From Bubalus kerabau (Eukaryota > Chordata > Mammalia > Artiodactyla > Bovidae): a DNA stretch of 64,000 bases. Below, one piece after another: positions 19,985-31,495 of the stretch. The DNA is taken from contig NC_073642.1 of assembly GCF_029407905.1 (NCBI RefSeq), positions 5,394,001-5,458,000 on the forward strand. Direction: 5' to 3'. The notes below the pieces were generated by a model. That model had not been told where the DNA came from. It searched no databases and saw nothing but the letters and a program-made list of their open reading frames with translations. Within the stretch, counting starts at the first letter, position 1. The number at the start of each line of letters is the position of its first letter. The position numbers were made by a program, and so were the translations under genes.

Positions 19985-20247
19985 CTAAAAATACAGAACA
20001 CAATCTGTTAGAATCCATGCTCAAAAATTAAGAAGTAAATTAGAGCTTTGAGAATCTGCAACAAATCTTAAATCATGAAACCCCTTCACTTAACTGTGTC
20101 TTTTAATCTTAAATAAAATTATTATTCTTTCCCTTGGGCTTCCAACATAAAAGCTAGAAAGAAAGGAACATTGGTGCACAGAGATGTTCTCCTCAAATCA
20201 TTACCCATAGTGGGAGTGCCCAAAGGTTCTTGCCATGTGTAGCCAAA

Positions 20248-20268
20248 TTGTATGTGTGTGTGTGTGTT
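20248..20268. repeat. (TG)n microsatellite
   Basis: 'tatgtgtgtgtgtgtgttta', short dinucleotide run in unassigned sequence, followed by a GA run at 20,280-20,290. Confidence 0.85.
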
Positions 20269-21888
20269 TAGTATATGAAGAGAGAGAGAGGTATTATACT
20301 GACAGTTAGGAAAATCATAATAAATAGGAATAAAATTATTCTCTCCCTAGCCACCTAGAAAAGAAGTTTTGTCTGTTTCTGTCTAGTGTTTGGGCACGTT
20401 CTGTGGCATGTTACAGAGGTTTTAGGTCAACCAAAACTCATGCTTGCATTGAACATTGTTGTTCTAGGTGCAGTGAAGAGATGCAAATAAGGGTGATCTT
20501 AGCTTCCAAGGTGCCCAAAGGAGAACAGCATGGCCAGGTGTGGGAGGAATTGTTGGCTCTGAATAATGAAGCTTCCCTGGAATCCATGGAGTTGTGCCTG
20601 GGAAGTCATGGGAGACTCTTTAGTCCTCAGCATGGTGGCTCCCTAGACTGTAGAGTTTCCCTGGGTATCATTAGGGCTGGGTTCTCCACTGAGCCTCACC
20701 CTCACTCTGCTTTTCTCCTTTGAATTCTGTAGCTTGGCATCATGGGTTTCTAAGACTTAGATTATTTATTTCCAAGTTACTATCCTGCACTTCGGCATGT
20801 TGAACTCTTCTCTGACACTCTTCTTACCACTTACGCAGGGTTGCCTCTGTCCTTCTCCATCCCTGAAGTTCAGAAGGAAAGTCAGACCTGAGTATTGACC
20901 TCTTGCAGGATTGCCTCATCTAGTGAATGCATGCAGCACATGTGCACCTGCAGCCTCAGACTTCCATGAGCCAGAAATATTTCTTGAATCTTTTTTGCGA
21001 AGTTAAGTATGACTGCAAGCCCCATCACCCAGTTTAAATTAATCCAAATCATTACTGGGCTGGGACCTTCCTCCCCCTCGAGGGATCCTTGGATTCCCAT
21101 GGTATTCTGATCTCAGAGAAGGGTCTCCATTGCCCATACAGCCTTAACAGTCCAAGTCTCTCCACCTGGAAAAACTGTGGCCTCAGGATTAGCTAGTGAG
21201 TCTGAGAGCTAAGCAAAGCATCCAGATGCTGTGCATGTACCATGCAGATAATGGTTCCGTCAGGATGCTAACAACAATTTGTAGTCCATTGTCATTAAAG
21301 TGACCTGAATCTCACTCATCCATCTGTGAATGCACCTAGGAATTGCTCTTTCTGCTTTCAAGCCACACTCTGGGACTAGCAGAGCAACACCCCATTGAAC
21401 AGTTGGCCTCATCTCTTGTGACAGAAGCATGTAATGCTTCATTCTGAAAGCCTATAATCATTTGCTGGCTCTGAAGTTGAAATGTCAGGGCTTTCTACTT
21501 GTTGCATTGTAACTACCTACTTCATTTGAAAATGTTCTGGATGTGGGCCTCTTTATTGATGTAGGGAAATGGAGTTTGCAGTTAAGGTCCCATTAGCAGT
21601 TCAGCAGGGAGCTGGCTGCTCTGGCAGTGCTGGGAAGATAACCCACACACATGCCCGTTAGTCTGTCCCTTCAGTTGGCAGTTCCAAGCCATCTGGACAC
21701 AGGTTGGTGTGGCTTTATGAGCAAGAAAGAGGGAGAATGGGGAGGGGCTGGGCTAAGAGGGATGGGGAGAGGTGGGGAGGAACCTAGATGGAAGATTCTG
21801 AATAGAATTTCCTGCTTCAGATACTTTATCTTTTAATAGTAGTTAATTATAAATATGTATAATTTAGGTGCCTTTTCCCTCACAATAT

Positions 21889-22440
21889 TTGTAGGGACAT
21901 TTTTTTGTGATATGTTTAAACACATACCAAACTATAGAGAATAGTTTACCCTGTATGCTCATCATCTGAATCAATAATTATCAAGATTTCCCCAAATTTT
22001 TGTTATGTTTGATGGTGAAATATTTAAATTCAAACTCAGACCTCTCATCATTTCCCGCTACATACTTGAGAATTCTTTGCTAAAAGATAATGGACTTTTA
22101 AAACTGAACAACAATACTATTATACTACCAACAAAATCCCCAGTGTTTCCCTGGCATCCTATAATGCGCAAACCATACCCAGTCATATTTATGTGGCTGC
22201 CTTGTTAAAGCAGCTTCAGGCTATCCACACCTACATTTGGTCTGTCCACGTGTCTGATGGTGTCCTTTCTTCTCCAGCAGAACATCCATGTGCGTACTTT
22301 TCTATTCATTGATGTGTTGAAGAGACTGGCTGCTTTCTTTCTTCTGGAGCTATTTATTCTCTACCCACAGTTCCTGCATTTCATATGTTGTATCACATTA
22401 GGCACAGTTTCTTCCACTTTAATAGAATCCTTCAGTACAA
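21889..22440. mobile_element. Old L1-type 3' UTR-like repeat, diverged
   Basis: The order 'aaacacataccaaactatag', 'atgctcatcatctgaatcaa', 'aattatcaagatttcccc' and 'aaaagataatggactttta' resembles an ancient, widespread mammalian LINE 3' region. It is highly diverged, and the family and strand are uncertain. Confidence 0.4.
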
Positions 22441-22689
22441 AACCACTGTCCCTCATCAATTAAGAGCTATTTGGTTGCCCAGGTACATTACACAAGGGAG
22501 AGGGAGGATCAATGCTGAAATCCGCCCCTTTAATTGCCAGCTGGCAGAGTGAACGGTGCTGTGGGCATCCCAGTGCTGACCAGTGGCTGTTATCTCTCCT
22601 CTTCTCCCCCTTCCACCCCCTCCCCTCCCATTTCTTTCCTTTCCCTCCCCTCCCTCATTCACATGCTTTATTAAATGTTGTTATAAGCC
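22441..22689. other. Unassigned, pyrimidine-rich stretch
   Basis: Contains a C/T-rich tract at about 22,593-22,660 (cttctcccccttccaccccc-like). No gene recognised. Confidence 0.5.
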
Positions 22690-23335
22690 CATACATCCTT
22701 ATATATTCAATATATTTTTATTTTAAATATAGTTGGTTTACTATATTTTCAGGTATACAGTATTTCAGGAATACAGTAAAGTGTTTCAGGTATACAGTAA
22801 AGTGATTCAGTTATATATACATATATTTTTCAGATTCTTTTACATTATAGGTTATTGTAAGATATCAAGAATAGTTCCCTATACTACACAGTAGGTTCTT
22901 GTTGCTTGCCTATTTTATGTAGAGTAGTGTTTGTGGTTAATCCCAAACTCCAGATTTATCCCTTTCATATACCCTTTGGTAATCATGCTTGTTTTCTATG
23001 TCTGTGAGTCTATTTCTTTTTGTTAAAAGGTTCATTGGTATCATTAATTTTTAGGTTCTACATATGAGTAATATCCTATATTTGTCTTTCTCTGTCTGAC
23101 TTCATTTAGTATGATAATCTCTAGGTCCATCTATGGTTGCTGCAAATAGCATTATTTCATTCTTTTTTATGTCTGAGTAGTATTCCATTGTATATGTGTA
23201 CCACATAGTATTTATCCTTTTATCTTTTGATGGACATTTAGGTTGCTTCCATGTCCTGAAATTGTAAATAGTGCTGCTGTGAACACTGGGGTGCATATAT
23301 CTTTTATAGTAGTTACGTTTCTGATTCTCACATTT
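22690..23335 (-). mobile_element. Antisense L1 3' end (ORF2 C-terminus and 3' UTR)
   Basis: The minus strand encodes ORF2p C-terminal residues ('NFRTWKQPKCPSKDKRI', 'YTMEYYSDIKKNEIM'; 23,102-23,296), the hallmark end of L1 ORF2. Toward 22,690 follows 3' UTR sequence ('actacacagtaggttcttg' on plus). A local triplication of 'tttcaggtatacagta' lies at 22,749-22,803. The rest of the element is missing. Confidence 0.82.
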
Positions 23336-23515
23336 TCCTGTCTTTGGTGAATGGAAACCTCTTCAGACTGGCTTCTGTGACTTTTGACATGACCCTCCTC
23401 AGGTGTCACATGATGTCCCAGAATCTCTTTGTATGCTTCTTTGCCAAGTTATGGAATTAATTTCTATGGTGCTCTGCCCCCACTCAATGGAGAATGTATT
23501 TCGAAAATGCTATCT

Positions 23516-23725
23516 GGCTTCCCTCATAACTCATTCGGTAAAGAATCTGCCTGCAATGCAGGAGACCCAGGTTCTATTCCTGGGTGAGGAAGATCCCCTA
23601 GAGAAGGGAATGGCAACTCACTCCAGTATTCTTGCCTGGAGAGTCCCATGGACAGAGGAGCCTGGCAGGCTACAGATCGCAAGAGTTGGACACAACTTAG
23701 TGACTAAACCACCACCACCACCATT
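23516..23725 (+). mobile_element. Bov-tA SINE with (CCA)n tail
   Basis: tRNA-like head 'ggcttccctcataactcatt', body, and tail 'caagagttggacacaactta', ending in CCA repeats (23,707-23,723). Confidence 0.9.
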
Positions 23726-25145
23726 AGGGATGGACATTGCTATCGGTTTGTCACAGTTCCTAGAAATGTCCATCATTCAGAACTAGGAAGTACATAGTAT
23801 TTAAAGAAACCATCAGGACCAAGGACCATGTTCACTGGCCTTCCAGTGGGCCTTCCTCTGGGGATGGAGGGCTTTTGTCTCTCTGTCTCTCTGCAATCTA
23901 GTTTGCTGTAACCCCCAACCCAGGAGTACCTTCTATCTATCCTGCCCAGGGCTCCTGCTCTGCGTGGGTCAGTGTCTGCTCCTGCAGCTTCCTCAGTGTT
24001 TGTGACCAGCATGAGCTCCCTGGTTGCCCTGTGACCGTCAGTCCCTCTGCTGCACAAACCTGATGCCTAGGGCCTACATGGGCTTCTCAGTTTTGCATAG
24101 TCTGCAGACCCATTGCTCTGGTTGCTTCTACCTGGGGCCAGATCCTCTTTTGGGGGGATCAGCCAAGAGGCTTCAAGCACCCTCTTCCTTACATCATCTG
24201 CCACCCCAGCGCCCTGATGCTAACCCTACCTACCAGTGTAACCACCCACCAGTGTAACCACCTACCAGTATTTTGGGTTTCAGGGTTATTCCCTGACCCA
24301 TGTTTGTTTTAAAGATATGGATTTTTCATATGTTATCCTCCTCTTCAATGATGTGTCTGACTTGCATTGGGGAATTTGAGAAAATTTAGAAACTATGCAG
24401 CCATCCCCATTCCACTGCCCAATAATGTTTTAAATTAAAAATCAATTTATGATTAGATAAGACCTAGACAAATACCTCTTCCGGAGACATTATAGGCATG
24501 TTCCCAGTGAAGAAGATAAATGCTAGAAAGCATGACAGATGGCCCTTGGTGGGTCAGACTTCCCTCAGGATTATTGTAAAGAGAGGAAGCCTTTATTCTC
24601 TTTTCCTCACAATGCATCCTGACCTTTGTGCCAAGAATAATTCAGTTGGTACTTCAACCATTTCACCTCTAACTGCTGGTTACACGGAAAGGAGTCATTG
24701 TCCCTTCCCCTGAGCACACCTGCAGGGTCCCCTCAGTAGAGTGACCTGGGGGAAGCCTTGCAGCATAAAAGGCTTAAGAGACTCAGCTCTTAGCAACCTA
24801 TATTAGAAGGGCATGGAGCAAAAGCTGGTATTGGGAAATTTCTTCTGGCTTACATAAAAAGGTATGCCAAAAAAGTAACAAGTGAAAAATACTTTCTGTA
24901 GCTCCAATTTGACTGTTAAGTAAAATTAAACATTTTCCTTTTTTAAATTTAAGAGATCAACACAGCCTTCAGCATGCTGATGTGCATACATTTCTTAAAG
25001 AGCTAACAGTAAGCATTTGCCAAGTGTATATGGCTGCCCAGCCCTTTTATTCCTATAATCTGACAGTTAAATTCTATCTCTTTCTAAACCTGTGCTCCCA
25101 GGGAACACAGGTATTGAACACATTACAGGGGCTAAAATGCTTACT
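23726..25145. other. Unassigned sequence with a small tandem repeat
   Basis: No gene recognised. At 24,230-24,268 the unit 'taccagtgtaaccacc' occurs about 2.5 times. Short frames on both strands lack motifs. Confidence 0.5.
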
Positions 25146-25295
25146 AGCACCAAAAATTGGAGAAGTAAATGGCAACCTACTCCAGTGTTATTGCCTGGAG
25201 AATCCCAGGGACAGGGGAGCCTGATGGGCTGCCGTCTATGGGGTCGCACAGAGTCGGACACGACTGAAGTGACTTAGCAGCAGCAGCACCAAAAA
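25146..25295 (+). mobile_element. Monomeric Bov-A SINE with TSD
   Basis: The body at 25,157-25,284 is a single Bov-A unit ('cagagtcggacacgactgaa' tail, (AGC)n end). The TSDs agcaccaaaaa at 25,146-25,156 and 25,285-25,295 are identical. Confidence 0.92.
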
Positions 25296-25559
25296 CTACT
25301 GTGGGCTTAGAAAAGGTAATGATGCTCATTCTTTAATCACTTGTTTATGAACCAATGTTTATAGAATAGCTTGGTGTTATTCTTGGTTATGCTAGTTATG
25401 CCAAAGGACCTACACTTACCTTCCTGCTGTCAAGGAGGAAAGAGGGTTAATAAATCATTCTAACAAGATGTGTCTAGTTCTGCAGTTGTGGAGTTTGAGG
25501 AGCTGTTAAGTAGAGGGCAAGTAATCTCTGTACTAAGACTAGTTCAGTTGTTACTTTAA

Positions 25560-25806
25560 GCAGTACTCTTGCCTGGAAAATCCCATGGGAGGAGCTTGGT
25601 AGGCTGCAGTCCATGGGGTCACTAAGAGTCAGAAACAACTGAGGGACTTCACTTTCACTTTTCACTTTCATGCATTGGAGAAGGAAATGGCAAACTACTC
25701 CAGTGTTCTTGCCTGGAGAATCCCAGGGACCGGGGCGCCTGGTGGGCTGCCATCTCTGGGGTTGCACAGAGTCGGACACGACTGAAGTGACTTAGCAGCA
25801 GCAGCA
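25560..25806 (+). mobile_element. Bov-A2 dimeric SINE
   Basis: Two units joined by a 'cactttcacttttcactttc' linker at about 25,650. It starts slightly 5'-truncated within the first unit and ends in (AGC)n at 25,796-25,806. Confidence 0.92.
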
Positions 25807-25949
25807 GTGTTAAAAAATAAACTGAAACGTTAAAATGTTTAAGAGTTTATTTGAGCTACATCAATTAGAGTTGAGTAGTACCAAGCTAAAAATGGTTAGG
25901 AGCACTCTACTAACAGGAGCTGGGCGTATGGGTTTTATAGAGCAGAATG

Positions 25950-26169
25950 TGTGCATATGTGCTCATTTGCTTCAGTTGTATCTGACTCTTTGAGACCCCA
26001 TGGACTATAGCCCTCCAGGCTCGTCTGTTCATGGGGTTTTCCTGGCAAAAAATAGTGGAGTGAGTTGCCATGCTCTCCTGCAAGAGATCTTTTGGATGTG
26101 GGGATCAAACCTGCATCTCCTGCATTGTGGGTGGATTGTTTTTTTACCACTGAATCACTGAGGAAGCCC
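25950..26169 (-). mobile_element. Bov-tA SINE, antisense
   Basis: Minus-strand tRNA-like head at 26,150-26,169 and tail (plus strand 'cagttgtatctgactctttg') at about 25,973. Confidence 0.9.
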
Positions 26170-26413
26170 TTTTTTGAACAGCGTGAGTGCCAAGTCACTT
26201 CAGTCGTGCCCAACTCTTTGCAACCCTATGGACTGTAGCCCACCAAGCTCCTCTGCCCATGGGATTCTCCAGGTAAGAATACTGAAGTGGGTTACCATGC
26301 CCTCCTTCAGGGGATCTTTCCAACCCAGGGATTGAACCCACGTCTCTTATGTCTCCTGCACTGCAGATGGATTCTTTACCACTGAGCCACTGGGAAAGCC
26401 CTTTTTTGATCAG
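26170..26413 (-). mobile_element. Second Bov-tA SINE, antisense, adjoining the first, with TSD
   Basis: The body is 26,182-26,401. TSDs are ttttttgaacag (26,170-26,181) and ttttttgatcag (26,402-26,413), one mismatch. The first TSD copy begins where the preceding SINE ends, so it landed beside the earlier SINE in the same orientation. Confidence 0.9.
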
Positions 26414-26830
26414 ATGGGAAAGCAAAGCAAGATATTTATTTGATTGATTACAAATTAAGCAGTTTTCTTACTCGGGAAAGCCTAGGTGGCTATTTATGAT
26501 GGGTTGTTCTTAAATTTCATTTTCTGGGATACCATTGCATTTACAGGAACTGACTTTGGTTTAGGTTTTAGTTTGCTTATGCAGGCAGTTACCAGGGTTT
26601 TAGAGCAACTTTGGACTAATGGCCTCTTTAACTAGTTATTTTAACACTAGAGGTTAACTCTGCTCTTAAAAGTCAGGCATGCTTCCCAGAAGAGGGTTCA
26701 AATCCAGGAACTTGCATGGTGGAGTGCTGAAAGAGTTGGAAATTTCCAGACTGGTTGTGTCAAGTTCCCATTGTGTCCTTTTCTACTGGAAGTAGAGCTT
26801 GGAAAATGCCAGAGACGCGATGCTGAACTC

Positions 26831-28282
26831 AATGCCTGATTATAAAGAGGTAGTGAAGAGCATCGGTGACAGTGCCCAAGTCATGACTCTCTGATTAATG
26901 GGGAAAGAGTAAGTGGTTTGGCTTGTGTGTGTCACACCTACCTAGATGTCTCATGTCTGTAGTTAATAGCAGGGGAATGCCCTGAACTACTCCAATGTGC
27001 ATTTCAATTTCTTAAAAACTTTGCAGGGGTGCTCAGGGTACTATTTTAAACAAACCAGCTTTTCATAGATGCTTCAAGTATTGATGAATATTACTGATTC
27101 ATTCAATACTTGCTTGTGGTTAAAAAAAAAAATCCAAAACCCACACAAGCCTGAAAGTCATAAATTGTGAAAATTCCTTTTAAGGAATTCAGATCAATGT
27201 CAGAATCAGAAATATGACTTATTTTTAAATGAAAATAATAGCATCATTGAAGTACCATGATTTACATTTTAAAACATGTCCAGTTTAGCAATCTAGTGAT
27301 ACAGTATTGTCAGCCTTCCTTCCAAGGATTTGTTGCAAAGCAAAGCCCCATGCACTCTCCTGTGTCCCATACAATGCAGTACACAGTGTCACTTTGCATT
27401 CATTTTATCTCCAAGATAATAGTGCATTAGCTACATCCAAAATAAGATCCTTTGTGCATTTTCTACTTTTGTTGATAAGGTGGTAATTGCTTGTTTTCAG
27501 TCTATAAATTCTTTGTATAACAATTTCCTTTGATTTAGGTGGATAAAATTCTGATAGCTTTATGCTTAGTCTAACTCTATGATATTTATCATGTTTCCCT
27601 GTGCTATAGTATGAAAACTTTAAGCAGGAACTACCTAAGTGGGCAGTTTCCAGTTTCAGAATGTTTAGAATTCATACATTCCTAGAATACAAAGGAAAAG
27701 AACATCCTAGGATTCTATTGCCTGTCAGGGAACCTTGAGTTTTTAGAACTTTAGTTTGATTCCTGATTTCTTGTCATCTGTTATTTATTTTCTCATGATA
27801 TTAATTTCAAAACCTACAGTAAATGGAGGCCAGAAGAATAACTGAGTGTTTGGAAAGGGAAACAGTTATCTGAGGTGAGAAAGGGGAGAATCACCTCTTC
27901 AGCCTTGTATGCCTTCAGACTGCACCTCTTTCTTCCCTGTTGCCAAACTGTATTGGTTGACAGTAAGTTCATTTCCTCTTAGATGTGACTGAAGTCAGCT
28001 CCGAGGACCCTGAGCAGTTCTGTCTCATGGTGTATCTTGCATGCTACTCATCTGCTTGGATTGCAGACTTCCTGATGAACAGCCAAGGGTCTTCAGCTTT
28101 CCCAGGAAATGCTGGGATCAGGCACTTGTTTTCCTCATTGCAGTGCTCACAGAGGTATTGGTTAGCACTTGGGGCAGGGGAGAGAAATCTGGCAGAGAAA
28201 CAGAGAAATGCTGTTTCAGAAGTACCTTATTAGCACTGTCTAAGTATGTAAAGGCTTGAAAACCATTGGTTGAGAATATTGA
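26831..28282. other. Unassigned sequence
   Basis: AT-rich, without a recognised repeat or gene; a poly(A) run sits at 27,121-27,132. Open frames at 27,985-28,259 lack any family motif. Confidence 0.5.
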
Positions 28283-28495
28283 ATAGATTCCCTGCTGGCT
28301 TAGATAGTAAATAATCTGCCTGCAACTCAGGATACCCAGGTTCAATCCCTAAATCAGGAAGATCCCCTGGAGAAGGGAACGGCAATGCACTCCAGTGTTC
28401 TTGCCTGGAGAACTCCATGAATAGAGGAGCCTAATGAGTCCTTGAGGTCACAAAGAGTTGGATACAACTGAGCTACTAACACACACCACACACAT
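28283..28495 (+). mobile_element. Bov-tA SINE
   Basis: tRNA-like head ('agattccctgctggcttaga'), body, and a diverged tail 'agagttggatacaactgag' followed by an (AC)-rich end. Confidence 0.9.
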
Positions 28496-28835
28496 ATCTT
28501 TCAACAGCAATTCTGAATAGATGGGCAAATGGCTTGAGTGAAAGGAAAAAAAAAATGACCCTCAACAAGACAGCAACTGTAAAATTCTTCCAGATCACTT
28601 ATTTTCAGTCAATTTTGGTGGTGTGTTTCCATCCACAAATGGCTCAGTGCCTCCCTGATAGTTCAGTAGACACTCCTTGTCTGCATAGCCTGCATTTACC
28701 TTCCATGGTTCACCATCACCCCACTGCCCTGAGCCAGGTTCCACTCCTCTTTTACTCTCTGCTTCCTGCAGGGTGCAACCATCAGTCACTTACACAGTTA
28801 ACAGTACTCTGACCTGGATCCCTTTTCTAAAATCT

Positions 28836-28882
<47 letters not shown>

Positions 28883-29134
28883 CCAGGGTCAGTTCCAGGG
28901 ATAACTGAAATACACCATGATCACCAGCACTGTTTTCTTTTATTGTTCTTTTATTTCCTCCTTGGTCCTTTCTGGGCCCAAATCAACTGGTTAGTGCTAT
29001 TACCATTCACATTTTGTCACTGTTAGCATATGCCCTCATCATGGCCACTGGAAATTGTCTATCTTATACCTACTTAGGACTCAAGATTTGGACTAACCAA
29101 CCTAATACGCAAAATTGTTTTGGCTTAGTATTTT
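28496..29134. other. Unassigned sequence containing a (GT)n microsatellite
   Basis: No gene recognised. The (GT)n at 28,840-28,880 (about 20 units) is the longest perfect dinucleotide run in the window outside the TA tracts. Confidence 0.55.
28838..28880. repeat. (GT)n microsatellite, about 20 units
   Basis: Uninterrupted TG/GT run; likely polymorphic. Confidence 0.95.
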
Positions 29135-29735
29135 AGGGTTTGTTTTAGTCTGTTCTAACAGAATATGTCAGAGAAGGCAATGGCACCCCACTCCAGTACT
29201 CTTGCCTGGAAAATCCCATGGACAGAGAAGCCTGGTAGGCTGCAGTCCCTGGGGTCACTGTGAGTTGGACACGACTGAGCCGCTTCACTTTCACTTTTCA
29301 CTTTCATCACTGGAGAAGGAAAAGGCAACCCACTCCAGTGTTCTTGCCTGGAGAATCCCAGGGACGGGGGAGCCTGGTGGGCTGCCGTCTATGGGGTCGC
29401 ACAGAGTCAGACATGACTAAAGTGACTTAGCAGCAACAGAATATGTAGACTGGTTGACTTAAAAACAGAAATTTATTTCTCAGTTTTAGATGCCACAAGT
29501 CTGAAACTGATCTGGTGTCTGGTAAGAATCTGCTTCCTGGCTTGCAGGTGGGACCTCCTCTGTGTACATAGTGAACACTAATCATATAAAGACACTAATC
29601 TTCTCAAGGTTTTCTATGACTTCATTTAGCCTTAATTACTTCTATAAAGGCCTAATCTCCAAATGTAATCACATTGGGAGCTAGGGCCTCAACATACAAG
29701 TTTGGAGGGACCTAATTCAGCCCATAGCAGTGTTG
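29135..29735. mobile_element. Old mammalian repeat split by a Bov-A2, family uncertain
   Basis: After removing the SINE, the sequence 'tttagtctgttctaacagaa', 'acagaaatttatttctcag', 'aatctgcttcctggcttg', 'aatgtaatcacattggga' and 'attcagcccatagcag' reads as a common old mammalian interspersed repeat. I cannot assign its class reliably. Confidence 0.45.
29157..29446 (+). mobile_element. Bov-A2 dimeric SINE with TSD
   Basis: The body at 29,169-29,434 has two Bov-A units with a 'cactttcacttttcacttt' linker. The TSDs aacagaatatgt at 29,157-29,168 and 29,435-29,446 are identical. Confidence 0.94.
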
Positions 29736-30089
29736 GAAATTCCTCTCTCACATCGGCTGCTATTATAGACTGTACTGTCTCTACTTACAAGAGCCCCAGT
29801 TTCAACCTTCATGACATGGAGCATTTCAGTAAGGATCTAAGGAACTGAAGGGCTAAAATTAAATAAATATCTCACCACCATCAAATCTACCTATCTCTCA
29901 ACATTTCATGGTGGAGAATTTCGAGCAGGCGCCTGGCAGGAGGATGTTTTATTAAGAGCAGCCTCTATTCAGGGTCTCGGGGGAAGGGCCACTAAGAGCT
30001 GCCCATACCACGTGGGCATTTAGAGGGTGTTATCATTAGGGAATCTCAAGTCAGCATACCTGTCCTACTGATAGCTTATGGTGAATGGT
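29736..30089. other. Unassigned, possibly LTR-related
   Basis: Contains 'ggatgttttattaagagcag' (an AATAAA on the minus strand at about 29,949) and GC-richer sequence nearby. It might belong to the LTR-like block that follows, but I cannot show this. Confidence 0.35.
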
Positions 30090-30960
30090 GTCAGATTCCT
30101 GATCTCCAAAGAAGAAAATTTAGCTTCAGGACCAGAGACTAGGCTTGATCGCTCAGAGCTTTTGTGCAGAAGAGTTTTATCACAGTGTAAAAGGGACAGA
30201 GAAAGTGTCTGACACAGACATCAGAAGTGGGCAGAAAGTGAGAGTGCCCTACTTGCTAGTTATCAAGGCCTTATATACTTTTTCAGTTGGTTGCTAAAAA
30301 TAGAAAGGTCTTACCAGACCCACTCCCATAACCTGCATCTTAAGATAAAAGGATTAGAACTAACAACAGAAAAGTCTTACCAGAAAAGGATTATCAGAAG
30401 GTTCTTGTTAAGAATGAGAAATATGTCCTTGAGCAAGATACATTGTTGTTATATAATCATTAGTACAGAGTTTAAGGAAACACATACCCTTGAGCAAGAT
30501 GAGTTGTTTTGTTGTGCAATCATTAGCTCTGGGATTAAAGAAATGTAAGTCTTGAATTATTTAAATTTAAGTCTTAAAGAAAGTTAGTCTTAATGCATGT
30601 TGATGCATAGCAAAACCAATACAATATTGTAAAGTAAAAAAAATAATAATAAAAAAATAAAGATTGTTGTCATAAGAACTCAGAGTTTAAGAAAAAAATG
30701 TCTTATGTGACTAAGATGAAGGAGTGTAGAAAAAAAGGTTTAGCCCTTTCTCCTCCTCAAGAGCCTGGGACTCCTTATCAACCTACCTAAGAACACTCTC
30801 TCACTACCCCCAGAGTTCTTCATTTTAGATTTTATCCATCAGGAAGGGAAAAACAAAAGACAGGCCTCTTTACCACTTGCGCCCTTGGTTACTACTACAA
30901 GTCTTATCTAGACTCCCATCTTAGCCCAGATTTGTGTGACAAGCATATTGTAATGCAAAT
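30090..30960 (-). mobile_element. Ruminant ERV LTR-like block (solo), interrupted by an L1 tail
   Basis: Blocks such as 'gctcagagcttttgtgcaga', 'agagttttatcacagtgt', 'gacacagacatcagaagtgg', 'tatatactttttcagttgg' and 'ctgggactccttatcaacct' resemble an LTR family common in bovid genomes, here probably antisense. No gag, pol or env sequence and no second LTR are seen, so it would be a solo LTR. Exact ends and TSD were not determined. Confidence 0.4.
30590..30660 (+). mobile_element. L1 3' terminus fragment
   Basis: 'catgttgatgcatagcaaaa' followed by 'ccaatacaatattgtaaagt' and an A-rich tail: the last ~70 bp of a bovine-type L1, inside the LTR-like block. Confidence 0.7.
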
Positions 30961-31289
30961 ACCTGGGGATGCAAAAAATGAGGCAAACTGTGTTACAAAT
31001 GTGTGACCACTCAGAGCATCCACTGAAAGGATCAGGCTGAGGTTAGGGTCAGAAACAGAGTCCATGATTTCTGTCTGACTGAATTTCTAGTTCTGTCTCT
31101 TCTATGCTGATGACTATCATGTGTATACCATCTGACCACACATGTGCATCCCCACCACATCTTTGTGGATGCAATTTTCCCTTTTTCTGTTACATGATAC
31201 ACCAATAGTAAGTGATTATTCATTCACTTTCACATGCATATTGAGCATCATACTTCTGTAAACACTCCCTGAAGTGTTAAGTGAAAGTT
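30961..31289. other. Unassigned sequence
   Basis: No gene or repeat recognised. Confidence 0.5.
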
Positions 31290-31495
31290 AAAGTAGCTGC
31301 TGAGTCATGTCTGACTCTTGTGATCCCATGGACTGTAGCTCACTAGGCTCTTCTGTCCTTAAGATTCTCCAGGCAAGAATACTGGAGTGGGTTGCCGTTC
31401 CCTTCTCCAGGGGATCTTCCTGACCCAGGGATCGAACACTGCATCTCCTGCATTGTAGGCAAATCCTGTATCATCTGAGCCACCAGGGAAGCCCT
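31290..31495 (-). mobile_element. Bov-tA SINE, antisense
   Basis: Plus-strand order is tail ('gctgagtcatgtctgactct'), body ('gaatactggagtgggttgcc'), head ('gagccaccagggaagccc'), meaning a complete SINE on the minus strand. Confidence 0.92.

Larger units (their letters stand above)
19496..21888. other. Unassigned sequence (holds candidate exon at 19,590-19,984)
   Basis: Apart from a (GT)n run near 20,249-20,266 and the candidate terminal exon listed separately, no repeat or gene is recognised. The 106-codon frame at 20,403-20,723 has no motif or compositional support. Confidence 0.5.
25807..26830. mobile_element. Probable old interspersed repeat split by two SINEs, family uncertain
   Basis: The flanks 25,807-25,949 ('agagtttatttgagctacat', 'gtatgggttttatagagcag') and 26,414-26,830 ('gatatttatttgattgatta', 'gcatttacaggaactgactt', 'aatgccagagacgcgatgc') read as one repeat once the SINEs are removed. 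The element could be LTR-derived. I base this on remembered consensus only. Confidence 0.35.

Noticed and set aside
20403..20723. 106-codon plus-strand frame near a Met start
   Set aside because: No known domain, no splice or poly(A) context, and chance frames of this length are expected.
29115..29420. Recurring peptide 'GEGNGNPLQYSCLENP' and 'MDGGAWWAAVHGVAKS' in many frames as a protein family
   Set aside because: These are translations of Bov-A/Bov-tA SINE copies; their recurrence reflects the repeat, not coding selection.
30090..30960. Endogenous retrovirus with coding regions
   Set aside because: Only an LTR-like block is present; no gag, pol or env sequence and no partner LTR were seen nearby.
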